Below are positions 53,736 to 64,000 of a DNA stretch of 64,000 bases, piece after piece. Below the pieces are notes generated by a model that did not search any database, was not told the origin of the DNA, and saw only the letters and a program-made list of their open reading frames with translations. The stretch is from Dendrolimus kikuchii (Eukaryota > Arthropoda > Insecta > Lepidoptera > Lasiocampidae), in contig CM034388.1 in NCBI GenBank assembly GCA_019925095.2, positions 7,958,501 to 8,022,500 on the forward strand, read 5' to 3'. A program made the translations under genes and the position numbers. Numbering within the stretch: the stretch's first letter is position 1; each line of letters opens with the position of its first letter.

Positions 53736-56700
53736 GTGAGTGTTAAGTATTGTGATGCCTTTTGGATGCAATTTGGAAGCCCTTTGATATCAAATATTTC
53801 TTTTTTCCTTGTTTCTGGATATAATAATATAGCAGTTCAAAAACAACTTCAAAATCTCACTTATTTTATAGTATATGCTGAATTGAATATATTTTGCTAA
53901 TACTAATAGCAGTAATAGAGATCTTATCTTCCTTTCAACAGATCTGAAAGCTTTGGTATGAAAATTGTGGCCGAGTAACTAGTTGTTTCATGGTTTTTTG
54001 TTAGAACCGTATTCATAATCTTACATACTTTTCTATTGTTTCCAATTTTCTTACGTTCGTGCTTTATCTCCCATTATACACTTGCATCCAAAAGGTATTA
54101 TCAATATCATCCTTGGCGCTAATGGCTAAAATGTACAATTTAATTTCTAAATCATTTGAGTGTCTGCGAAATTTCTAATACATATACATACATACCTGAT
54201 GTTCTTGTGACATCAGAAACTTTCACAATTCTTTATTGAACTTTTCAAATACATTCTAGACGATAATAGGTAGTTCTTTTAGAAATAGCTACGTGTAATA
54301 ATAATAGTGTTTGGGTCTAATTTACAGTACTGGCTTGGATTATAGCAGAAATTGATGCCCCATCTACCATTATTACAGCAATAACCATTGTTTATAATAA
54401 AACAGTACAATTAAATAAAACAATATACAGAAATACACTAAACAGTTTGAATCTAACGATTGACTTTACCTTTCGATACATAGTTACAATTAATCTGGCA
54501 AAAAAGATCCGTCAGATTGGTTTGTTTTATAGATCACTAAAATAAATTAAAGCACGTTACCCAGTATGTTGGAAACGCGGGTATTAGAACCCCATTGACA
54601 AATTGCTCGTCTAAGTTAGCATGATGCCGTTATCATATTCAAGTCTCTTTTGCAACCAAGTCATCTTAACATTTCCATGTCTTCATTCATTATTTTTATG
54701 TGATTATTTCTCTAAATTTCAACATGAGCCCACATTCTCATTGTACTACCGCACTATTCGCTAGCCTTCTGGCTAGTGAGGCTTATACACAATTCTGCGA
54801 CAATTGGCAGTCGTCCACCGCACGTGGCGCCCGGTCTTTTATACCATACGTCTGAACTTATAGAAGAAGGTCAGCAGATTTTTCAGAGCGTTATAATATG
54901 GAACTCGTCGAAAATGTCTAAAACAAATCCTTAATGTCCCAACAAGGTAGGCGCTGCATCGGCTCCCTTCAAAAGTATTTATTTCTGATTAAATTTCTAT
55001 AAACGGCACTATAAACAGCGTACATCAATAAATAATCAAATGTTAAATGTTGCCAGGCTACAACGAACGTCCTATATCCAAACTACAAATATGGACACTA
55101 AACTATTCCTAAGAATAGTATTTGGATAAAAGTTAATTTAAAAATCCATGTTCACTTTAAGAATTAAACAAATAGTATAATCATGGAAGAACTGTCTAGA
55201 AATGACTCGCTCTATGAATGAGTCGCCCTAAATAGAGTAACTCTGAAAAGCTTCCCAATCATTTATAACGTCATACATATAATTCTATCTCACATTTTAC
55301 GGTTTTATTTTTTAAAACATATTGTTAATGGTCAATTCAGTACAGTTGTTTTTTCAATATATTTGAATAATATATCAGAGCTAAAAGAATAAGGTTTTAC
55401 ACAACTTACGTGATTTATTTTACGATAAAGTGATGATACTATTTACGTCTAGTTAACGCAGAACCTACCTCGCGAAATGGAATCAAACCTACGCCCTTTG
55501 ATATGTATGAAAAACTAGATTTATCTTCATATATTTAAAACATCATCATATTCCATTCATAATCATTTAGTCATTGACCAAATAACCTAAATGTCATATA
55601 TAAATGACAAATAAGAAATGTTTATTTCGCAGGCACGCAATTAATTATTATTTAGGTAGATATTTTATTATGGTGTGCTCAAGTCTTGATATTACTTCAG
55701 ACATATAAATTTATTCGTGTTAATCTGTCACCTCTATAATTTTTCGATTCGTGACAAGTTAAAAGATCATTTACCATTACCAGAATTTTAAAAGGCTTGA
55801 ACTATCATATTTTATGACAACGATATTTTCTTTATTTACATTCATAAATTTTTTCAAATTATTATATTACACAACAAATCGGAAACTTTAATTTGGCATA
55901 AAGAAGGCCTGTTACAAAAAGTCGTGTGACCATATTGATATACACTAATAATATTTGAGTAGTAAAAATTTTATATTTGCCGACTAGGTCTCATATTAGA
56001 TTATACGAAATGATGTAGCCAACATTTTTATTAATCTAGTATTTGTTACTGTACATTATGAAGTAATTTATGAATGTCCTATATAATCTTACTCTATTTA
56101 TCTCAGATGGAAAAGCAAATTCTTTAGTAATTTCTGCCTGTTTAACTTAACGGTAGAAATACTGGATTCTTTCTTGGACACAATTAAGAAAGAATTCAGA
56201 TTTTCTGAAGTATACTGCTATAAGTCGAAATAAATGGAGTAAGTTGATCATTATTGATCGACGTACATTGTGAAACAACATCAAAATGTGTGCGTGTGTT
56301 TGTGCGTTTATTAACTGTAGCCAGCACTTTGTGTTCATTAGCCAATGGACATGACAATGCTGCAGCAGCCATTTTTTAGCTTCAGATTTCAACAGTTAGA
56401 TAATGTTTGGAAATGCGATGTTTTGATTTATTTGGCTCTTTTATTATTTTCAATGCATCAAGATAATTATTCATTACAATTGTATTAGTTTTAATTGGAT
56501 TATCTTAATTAGCATATAAGGTTCACATCAGTGGTTCGATGATTAGTTATTTCTTATTTAACTTTACAAAACATCGCATCCTCAACTTCAGTAGTAACAC
56601 ATAGACGCATATTTGCTAGTAATACTTTGTACTTTAATAATTCATGCATAAGTGCCTGAATTATTAATTCCGATTCAACTGTGTATTGCTTCAAAATGTT

Positions 56701-56918
56701 TGTTATTACCACTCATGGGATACAAAGGTATTTAGTTTTATGAATAAAGGTGTGTTAAAATAACAAATGAAAATGTAATATATTTGTAAAAGGCAATGCA
56801 CATTTAAATACCTAAGTATTACTACAAAGCATGTCTAAATGTTGAACTAACACACTCACACGCTCACACACATGTTTTCATTGCAAAAAGAAAAATATAA
56901 ATTTTTCGGCGAAAGCAG
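53736..56918 (+). other. Intron between the two coding exons
   Basis: Phase 0, with donor GTGAGT at 53,736 and acceptor CAG at 56,916-56,918. It is AT-rich. A decayed LINE C-terminal fragment (54,740-54,975) lies within. The rest holds nothing I can name. Confidence 0.7.
54740..54975 (+). pseudogene. Decayed LINE C-terminus in the intron
   Basis: A broken frame gives 'ADFSERYNMELVENV' and then 'SQQGRRCIGSL', paralleling 'FPQRYDMEFFKKGV' and 'GRQR' of the intact LINE at 23,770-23,835. Same orientation as the host gene. Confidence 0.5.
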
Positions 56919-57953
56919 AGACCGGAAGGAAGAAGATATAAAGAGAGCTCGCCTACACCAAGTTACAGTAAAAGAAACTCAATGGCGAATGGTGTAAAAG
57001 ACAATAACGGAAACGAACTACCTTCCTTTTCTGAGATTAGGAAAAGGTTTGATCCAAAAATGACTGTAACTAAACTTCCAGCAAATGAAAGCCGGTACGC
57101 TAAAAGCAGCGTTGAACAGTATTTGAATCAACTCAAAGATTGTGAGAACGGTACCGTTGGCTATACAAAAATACTAGCTAAAGATGATAAACCAGTTCCA
57201 GTACACTTGCCTTATGTAGATAAGAATGGTGTCAGCAAATGGGATGCAAAAAACGATTTTTCCATCAGCAAAACCATTTCAGAACCGGTTTGTCTTTCAA
57301 AACCATCTGTGGAAAAGAATAATATAATGTCTATGTCTCTGACGTCAAAGTTACCAGCAGAACGCTTAGCCAGCATCAAAAGTCAGTTAGACCCAAACAA
57401 CCCTATAGGAAAGATTTTAGAAAATTCTACTTGTATGAAAGCAGAGAATGGCGATGTTAATAAAAAAGTCAAATCTAGTCCAGAAGTTAGTGTTAAAAAT
57501 ATTAAAAACGATATAGAGAAACAAGTAAACACGCCAAAACATACATCTAATTTCGCTTCATACATACAAATTTCACAGCCCGTGTCATCAACGGCAACAT
57601 CGAAAAAGCACGAAGTAAACTCTATAGAGGAATCACCAAAAGAGAAAGAACCAAAAGCTACTAAATCTAAGGTGAATATTAAATACATAGATTCAGAACA
57701 AGACAATTTACTACTAAACAATGACGTTGAATCTCCAAGTAGTACTGGTTTTGAAAATAAAACGTTTGAACATGAGAACTTCTTAAAACGTCGTACCGAA
57801 AAAGAAGATGATAAAATTGAAGAAAACGGTGTTAAATCAATGGAAACGAGCACAGAGAGTACATTAAGTGAGGCAACAGAAGACTCCAGCCCTGAAACAC
57901 CTTCGGCAAGGAGAAGAATATTAGATGTTAAGGATTATGAAGATATTAAGGCG
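56919..57953 (+). CDS. Host gene, second coding exon
   Basis: A 345-codon exon, in phase 0 at both ends: acceptor after 'gcgaaagcag' at 56,918 and donor GCG/GTAAGT at 57,953/57,954. The frame extends 21 codons upstream of the first internal ATG (56,982) with good coding character ('RPEGRRYKESSPTPSYSKRN'), which fits splicing from the previous exon. An in-frame TAA at 56,898-56,900 rules out a longer exon. The segment contains 'LPSFSEIRKRFDPKMTV' (about residues 241-257 of the joined protein), then 'SSVEQYLNQLKD' and 'VPVHLPYVDKNGVSKWDAKN', which look like short conserved motifs. The remainder is Lys/Glu/Ser-rich and low in hydrophobics, ending 'SSPETPSARRRILDVKDYED'. Together the exons give 552 residues; any catalytic or folded domain must lie downstream of the window. 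No domain family is identified. Confidence 0.8.
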
Positions 57954-58254
57954 GTAAGTAATTCATTCATTTTTACTTAGCGGGGTTAGTTTGATTTTTT
58001 CTACTCAAAGCTTATATAACACAAGGCAATATAGTAATACCTCAAGCCCTTATCTAACAAATATGTGCCAATATTTTATCTAAAACTGTTTTTGCTTTGG
58101 ACGATATATTATAATTAGGTATTATATTTTTGCTTCACGTTTTAATAGGTTTGATAAATTCTAAGACAGTTCAAGCTAGCATTTAGAATTCACTCTTACA
58201 CACATAATATTATATTCATATTACACTAGGATATGCCTGCGACCGTTTCCGCGC

Positions 58255-58690
58255 TTGACTTGGAATTCCCGCGGGATTCCCTGGACACAAACTATAGCAG
58301 CATTAAAAAAGAATGTAAACTATCGTCTCAGTGGAAACTGTGTCGGAATAAGCTAATTATTATGCATCCGAACAATTTCAAACCGCTCCCGGAAAATTTC
58401 CGCGGTATTCCCGGGATAAAAATCACAATAATAAAATATTACATAAAATTTTGCTAAGGATCAGTAAAAAAATCGCATTGGAATTCTTTTTTTTTTAATC
58501 TGGCCGTTTTAAATAATTCTCAGAAAAATTCCCAGGGGATTCCCAGGATAAAAAGTAGTGCAGAGTTTAAGTCTAAGAATTAGCTGTCGATCAGTGAAAA
58601 CGACATCGAAATCGGCATAGTAGTTTTTACTTAAATCTCGAACAAACAGACAGACAAAAAATAAATTGCATCGTGTTCTCCATCGTTTAT
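58255..58690 (+). repeat. Dispersed repeat with 'cccgcgggattccc' modules, copy 1
   Basis: Starts 'attcccgcgggattccctgg' and contains two further degenerate 'ttcccgcgg(g/t)attcc' modules at about 58,398 and 58,530 ('ttcccaggggattcccagga'). It ends after 'agtagtttttac' and an 'aacagacagacaaaa' stretch. Copy 2 lies 5.1 kb downstream in the same orientation. Non-coding. Confidence 0.7.
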
Positions 58691-60605
58691 ATTATAGTCT
58701 ATTCCAGTTGTATTTTTTTAATAGGTTTAATGTACAGACCCGTCATATTTATAATATTATACATTTGAATTGCCTTTGAAATTATCAAACTCAGTTTATT
58801 TGATACTTTACAACAAAAGTCAAAGCAATACCCGTTAAGTGCAAAAGCACCTCATTTAGCTTTGTCTTATTTTGTTTACTAGTGAATTTTTAATTGCATT
58901 TTTTATAATGTACATTTTTTGTCTTTCTTTCTCTGATTCATTGACGCATTTGGGAAATTAATATAATTATATATTTGTAATTTTGCAAATGGAAGTTGTT
59001 TTATCTGTACGATACTATTCGAGTTAGCTTTTATTCCTACAAAATTTATAATTGCGTTTAATTACTATTCCAATACGGTTTTTAAAGTCTCAATTCTGCC
59101 CATAATCAAGGGCAAAGCGTTTCGTCCCCCATCTATTTTACTGCGTGTCCATAGATAGCCCAGAGCAAAGAATCTTGATATAGTCGTGTTCGTCACACTA
59201 GCTACAGGTACAGAGTTTAAATGGCCCTTATGCTCAGAGTTACTAACAACGCCGAATTTTCGAATAAAATACTGAAAGTAGAAAGGTTTCAGGTACGCAA
59301 ATTGTAGAGGATAAGGCTTGCTCATGGCGACTAATTTCTTGCGTATCTTCCTTCAATCTTCTTTGTTATGTCTTATTGTAGTATCTTTTAAAGGAAATGA
59401 AACACCCGGTATGATATAACTCGTATATTAGACTGGCGCAGCCAGTGACACCGAACAAGAAAGTACCGTCACTACCCTCTATTCTTTGTACTTAGTTAAT
59501 ACATACAACATCCCTCCACCGTAGGTGTAAAAATACTTTTTATAGTTAACTTTTTTCTCTGTCTCTTCAATATAGTTGTAGCCTCCTTCTGGGATGTATT
59601 AGTGGTTGTACCAGTAGAATTGACAGGCAGGGCCTCATCTAAATGAAGAGGTGATTCAGTTGTATTGTTGTTCAGTTTGTACTTAATTAATACATACAAC
59701 AATTATGAATTAAGATGTAACTCTTGTATAGTTCATTCGTTTGATCAATCAATGATAGTAATATTTATGTTTGTTGAAGAATATTAAAGTACCTTAATAT
59801 ATTATGAAGTCTTGACTATTTTGTTTATCTCTCAACAATTTCCAATCTGTACTAATGTTAATATTGTCTTAATTGATTTAGGTTGTGTTTCACGATTAGT
59901 CTTTTTATCTCTCTTTTTTCGTAAGTCATCCTATATTATATTTTGACCTTTATTCATTGGAATTTAGTTTGAAATCATAGTTATTTCATTTTACAGTGTT
60001 GTTTTTCGAGAAAATTATTAGAATATAAACTGACTTCTTAATATTATAATTTTGAAACGTGATGGTAACTTCGTTATTATATGATGTTAAAACGAGTAAA
60101 GTGTTCCTGTACTGCATAAGTTGTAATAAAAATGGAAATATATAAAGGTCTACGAAAACGTCCTGAAAGCTATGTAAAAACAGAATTTTTTGGCAAGCAT
60201 TTCAATAGTTTTTAAATGCATTCAGTAATTATTAACGAATATTAGAAAGAAATTGTCCAAGTGGTGTATGCTGCGGATGTCAAAGTCAGCGAGCTACTAG
60301 AACTTATAATGTAAGCCATATAAATATAGCCATCTATTACAAATTTATGTAGCAAGAGATAGTCTTGCATCCGATGATTTTTAGAATTCCATAGCTATTA
60401 CAAACCCTTACAAAGTTGACGTTACTCTTCATCCATTTTTTAGTCACACCTGTATACGGATAGAATTTGTAAGGTAAATGTAGTCCATACACCGCTACGT
60501 GGTATAGCGTAATCGCAAAAAAGTATTAAGGTAGGCCGCCATACTTATAACTGAGGAATAAAATAGGAGTGGACCTAGTCGTCATATAGTAACATAAACT
60601 CTAAC

Positions 60606-60694
60606 GGTCTTATTCATATTGAGTTAAAGTTAGTCTGTAGGCTTCTTTAAGAACCTAAAAGATGCCTACAGACTTATTTTAATTATGTAAGAGA
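60606..60694. repeat. 89-bp foldback MITE ('ggtcttattca' ends), second copy
   Basis: The left end 'ggtcttattcatattgagtt' is shared with the element at 34,725. The inner stem here is 'gtctgtaggc' paired with 'gcctacagac'. The right end has diverged ('attatgtaagagac'). Confidence 0.65.
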
Positions 60695-61009
60695 CTATCT
60701 ATTTATTGGAAATTTTTGAAAATTAAATACTCTTTACAAAAATTAATTTGAACCTATTTAGTATTGAGGTTCAGTAGAAGTTCGTTACATATGTGGAAGG
60801 TTTGCACTTGGCCTCTTTTTCACACAAAATCAATTATAATCTAAGAGATGCATAAGTTATGCGATCAGTAACTCTCAGAGTTAGACTGACCTCATAGTTA
60901 TGATGTTTTATGCTTCCTACAATCGAAGAGCTCATCCAAATACATTCACACAAGCACAAGGTCAATCCAGCAATAAATATACTAGAACTCATACAAATAA
61001 ACGGCCCAA

Positions 61010-61440
61010 ATAGTAAAATGCGATTTGTATTAAGTTATTCGGACAATAACAATCCAGAGCTCATGTTACACGGGTCTGAATGCTGGGTCCATAAAGTGAT
61101 AGACCAAAGACTCCTCTTAGTGGAGAGGAGATTGAGATGGTTGTGTGGTGGTGCAAGCATGGATAGTGTGATGTAAGCAAATAAGGGCTTCTTTGACTAA
61201 AAAACTTAAAAGAAGTACATTGAGGGATGAAAGTAATAGAAAAATAATTTTAACTCAAGAATAATAGATATAAGTGTAAAAGTAGACCAAAAAAGCGTGT
61301 GACAGATGACGTACAAAGGAATATGGAAGAAAAAAACGTATGCATAATAATACAGTATTATGCCGACTCTATATAATTGGGAGAAGGTGAAAGAAAAGAA
61401 GAATGCAATCAACAAACGGAGAAGAGGTCGTACAAATGCA
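61010..61440 (+). pseudogene. Decayed LINE polymerase end in the intron
   Basis: A frame at 61,063-61,173 gives 'LMLHGSECWVHKVIDQRLLL' and 'RRLRWLCGGASMDSV', the 'YG.E.W' to 'LRW..G' landmarks that follow the RT domain. Later broken text ('RYKCKSRPKKRVTDDVQRN', 'YADSI') continues in another frame. Inactive. Confidence 0.6.
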
Positions 61441-61779
61441 CTCATACAAAGAAAAGGTCATCAATATACAGATATAGAATGCACACAAATAAATGGCCCA
61501 AATAGTGAAAATTAAATGCTAACGAACTCCCGTCGTCTTTTTATATTTATACCTTATGTAGGTGTTTGGCTAGCGTTCTCTCGAGTCATACGTCAGGAAT
61601 AATCGACATTGCGTGTTTAAGATGGATAAAAAACGGCCAAGTGCGTGTTGGCTGCACATTGAAGGATTTAGGATTCCATGGAAGTAACGAATGTTAACTG
61701 TTTATTTCATTAAGCTACAATTCTAAAAATGCGTTTAATCGAAAATCTATATCTATACTTTATAATTTATATACTATTA

Positions 61780-61966
61780 TAAATGCAAAAGTTTGGATGG
61801 ATGTTTGATGTTCAATCAAGTAAATACGGCTGCACGGATCTGGGTGAAATTTGACAGAGAGATAGTTTATTGTGTAGAATAGCACATACGCTACTTGTTA
61901 TCCCAAAAAATGTACGGTTTTTGTGGGATAACAATAAAGCGAGCGAAGTCGCGGGCAAACGCAAAT
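61780..61966 (+). mobile_element. Short Helitron-like repeat
   Basis: Starts 'tactattataaatgcaaaag' and 'tttggatggatgtttg' and ends near 'aagcgagcgaagtcgcgggcaaac', the usual opening and closing text of a very common moth/butterfly non-autonomous repeat. The final CTAG is not preserved. Confidence 0.55.
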
Positions 61967-62769
61967 GAGTCGATTATCCATTTATTTGTCTTCCTATTGG
62001 TTAAAATTAGACTATAAACTCCATACAAATAATTGTGTCAAGTTTTTACTAATGGTTAGTAGGATAGATGAATAGAGAGGTGATAACATAAAGACGAGGC
62101 ATAAATACTTTTTTCGGTTCCGTAGCCAGATGACGAGAATAGTGGAAGTTTATAAACTCTACAGAAGCCTTTAAAATGCAACGTTTGCGTCGCACTTAAT
62201 CTTTTTTGTGTAATCGCAAACTATCTCAATAATCTTATAATAAAGAGTAGTCTTCCAACGTTTAATCCTATACCATTAATTTTATTTTCTATTGTACTTG
62301 TAACGGCGTGAAATAAAATTTCCAACTTTTCACTGTAAACGTTCGTCCCACTTTCTATACCGGCACTCGTACAAAAAATTAGTGTATTGTCTATTTATAA
62401 CACGGCAGCGCGAAATGTGTACTAAAATAACTTTGGAATGAACTTCGATGTGTCTGAGATCTGAATGGTGTTGCCATATGTAAGTGTTTTCTTAGGATGT
62501 CGTGATTCTTTAACTACTAACAAATTATTACATTTAAACCTCTTTAGGCACGTCATCAATTTAACACTAATTTTTAATTTCGGCGGGATGTGTCTAACTG
62601 TAAATAAATTATAGGTTTAAAGAATTAACAATGAATCTTATAAGTTTAATGAAACATCTAAGTTTTCTTTCCTTTAAGGACCTACAGAATATAGATTTTT
62701 GTAAATTGGTATGTATCCAAATATTTCTTCGCGACTTTTTAAACATTGGACTTGGCAACACCATTTAAG

Positions 62770-62895
62770 TCGCATCCGCCACGTGCTCCCGCCGGCCACC
62801 TTGCTAATTCGCCAATAGCGCGCGAAATTTGACAACATAACCTATTGACAGTTCCCTGTGTCTCTAGCTTTACTATTCTCTATCGTCACGTGAGT
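62770..62895. promoter_or_regulatory. Promoter-like CpG-rich island
   Basis: In AT-rich intronic DNA, two CACGTG boxes (62,780-62,785 and 62,887-62,892) flank a CCAAT box (62,812-62,816) directly followed by an E2F-like 'gcgcgcgaaa' (62,818-62,827). This cluster is what one expects of a housekeeping-type promoter and could drive an alternative first exon. Inferred from motifs alone. Confidence 0.35.
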
Positions 62896-63399
62896 TTGAA
62901 AGAGGTCGAATTTTTTTTTTTAAAGCTATATGATCCGTAATTTTATGTCGGGTTTCTATATTTTATTGTGCATTCTTTTATCATTCTTTTCATTAGTAAC
63001 CAATTAACATTACTTGCATACAGTTTGTTTTACTTAACCAGTATGAAGGCAAATGAATGGATAGTAAGAAATAGAAACCCGACGTCAGTTGATTTTTCGT
63101 AGATATATACATCTATCTGTCCAAGGTTGTTACGAAGTATAATTTTAAAAATGTATTAGTTTCTGGGTAATATATTCGATAAAACTTTTTTTATTATTCA
63201 GCCAATTAAATGTCTTACTAATTTAGACTTGATAAATTATTCTAAATATAATGTGATTTATATTACATAATTATTTATATGTATATTATTATTAGATGAT
63301 ACACTTTGATTACTGTGCATATGCGTTGTGGTCTATTGATTTGTATTTTCTCCGTAGTTTTTTTTATATAGATACATATACATTTTATAAATACGTTTT

Positions 63400-63860
63400 A
63401 TTGGCAATTCCCGCAGGATTCCACGGACACAAAGTACCGTAGCATTTAAAAATGAATGTAAGCTATCGTTTTAGTGAAAACTGTCTCGGGATAAGCTAAT
63501 TTTCATACACCCGAACAACTTCAAAGCGCTCCCAGGAAAATTCCCGCGGGATTCCTGGCATCAAAATATTACAAATTTTGTTACTACTACTATTATTAAA
63601 GGTTTCTATCGATCAGTGTAACAATTGCATTGGGATTCGGTTTTTTTTAAATCAGGCCATTTTAAATCATTCCCAGAAAAATTCTCGCGGGATTCCCAGA
63701 ATAAAAAGTAGTGCTGATTTTAAGTCTAAGCATTTGCTTTCGACTAGCGAAAACCGCATTGAAATCAGCCCAGTAGTTTTTACGTGAATCCAGAATAAAC
63801 AGACAAGAATTAAACAAAAAATTGTCGTGTTCACCATCGTTTATATAGTCTAATCCAGTA
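63400..63860 (+). repeat. Dispersed repeat with 'cccgcgggattccc' modules, copy 2
   Basis: Starts 'attcccgcaggattccacgg' and follows copy 1 (58,255) module by module: 'ggataagctaatt', 'cgctcccaggaaaattcccg', 'ttcccagaaaaattctcgcg', 'taaaaagtagtgc' and an 'aataaacagacaagaa' stretch. Boundaries of similarity coincide in both copies, so these are two insertions of one family. Confidence 0.7.
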
Positions 63861-64000
63861 GTTTTTTTTTTTATTTTTCAATAGCTTCAATGTTTATACA
63901 CAATTATTTTACAACTTATAATATTATAAATATTATTTAATCTCCATATCTTCATAAAATTCATGCCCATATTTAAAGCCTCCCATAGTAGTTCCAGTAC

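Larger units (their letters stand above)
57954..64000 (+). other. Downstream intron (open at the window edge)
   Basis: The strong donor GTAAGT at 57,954 opens an intron for which I find no acceptor-exon pair before the right edge. It contains repeats at 58,255-58,690 and 63,400-63,860, a foldback element at 60,606, LINE remnants at 61,010-61,440, a Helitron-like fragment at 61,780-61,966 and a promoter-like island at 62,770-62,900. Confidence 0.5.

Noticed and set aside
53736..53900. Extension of the first host exon to the stop at 53,898
   Set aside because: Composition turns AT-rich and hydrophobic exactly after a GTGAGT donor, and the next exon joins in phase.
56982..56984. ATG at 56,982 as the start of a separate gene
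   Set aside because: The frame is coding-like for 21 codons upstream back to an acceptor in the correct phase.
57383..57853. Minus-strand 156-codon frame over the second host exon
   Set aside because: Antisense shadow; the + frame has matching splice sites at both ends.
58233..58457. A 74-codon frame at the start of the intronic repeat
   Set aside because: Lies inside a dispersed repeat present again at 63,400, and the frame is not kept there.
1..64000. CRISPR arrays, bacterial operons, prophage
   Set aside because: No regularly spaced repeats with unique spacers and no prokaryotic gene organisation; the sequence is eukaryotic with introns and LINEs.

Overview
The window looks like nuclear DNA from an insect, most likely a moth or butterfly. 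It is AT-rich and gene-poor, with no bacterial operon structure. It is crowded with decayed non-LTR retrotransposons (LINEs), DD37D (maT-type) mariners, short elements ending in CTAG before a T as Helitrons do, tRNA-like SINEs and small foldback elements. The species call is inference from repeat types; I ran no database search.

Layout. Bases 1-20,300 hold no recognisable host gene, only repeats: tandem Helitron-like elements (7.0-7.9 kb), a 9-bp minisatellite open in several frames on both strands (11.9-12.5 kb), SINEs, LINE ends (14.3, 15.5, 16.2-16.8 kb) and a roughly 170-bp tandem repeat (17.5-18.0 kb). An apparently intact single-ORF LINE lies at about 20.33-23.94 kb, with endonuclease and reverse transcriptase motifs preserved. 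From 24 to 52.5 kb come three broken mariner copies (27.2, 37.5, 48.5 kb), a LINE-tail graveyard (29.4-32.3 kb), SINE-like elements sharing the LINE's 3' tail (39.9, 42.2, 42.6 kb), and an old LINE (46.7-48.3 kb) split by a Helitron-like insertion.

The only convincing host gene is on the + strand: two large coding exons (53,115-53,735 and 56,919-57,953) joined by phase-0 splice sites. They encode at least 552 residues of a Ser/Thr/Arg-rich, probably disordered N-terminal region. The gene continues beyond the right edge and I could not identify it. CpG-rich islands at 33.9-34.0 and 62.7-62.9 kb, and a sequence with a good donor near 45.86 kb, are candidate promoters or non-coding first exons.

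How the parts relate. Most of the readable history is nested transposition: a LINE 3' end inside a mariner with a 12-bp target duplication, a mariner inside a LINE tail, and a Helitron-like element inside a LINE coding frame with no target duplication. The most interesting signal is a LINE-derived short element that keeps the 5' leader and 3' tail of the intact LINE but lacks its coding region. It is present twice with the same architecture, and a second unrelated SINE-like family carries the same type of tail.
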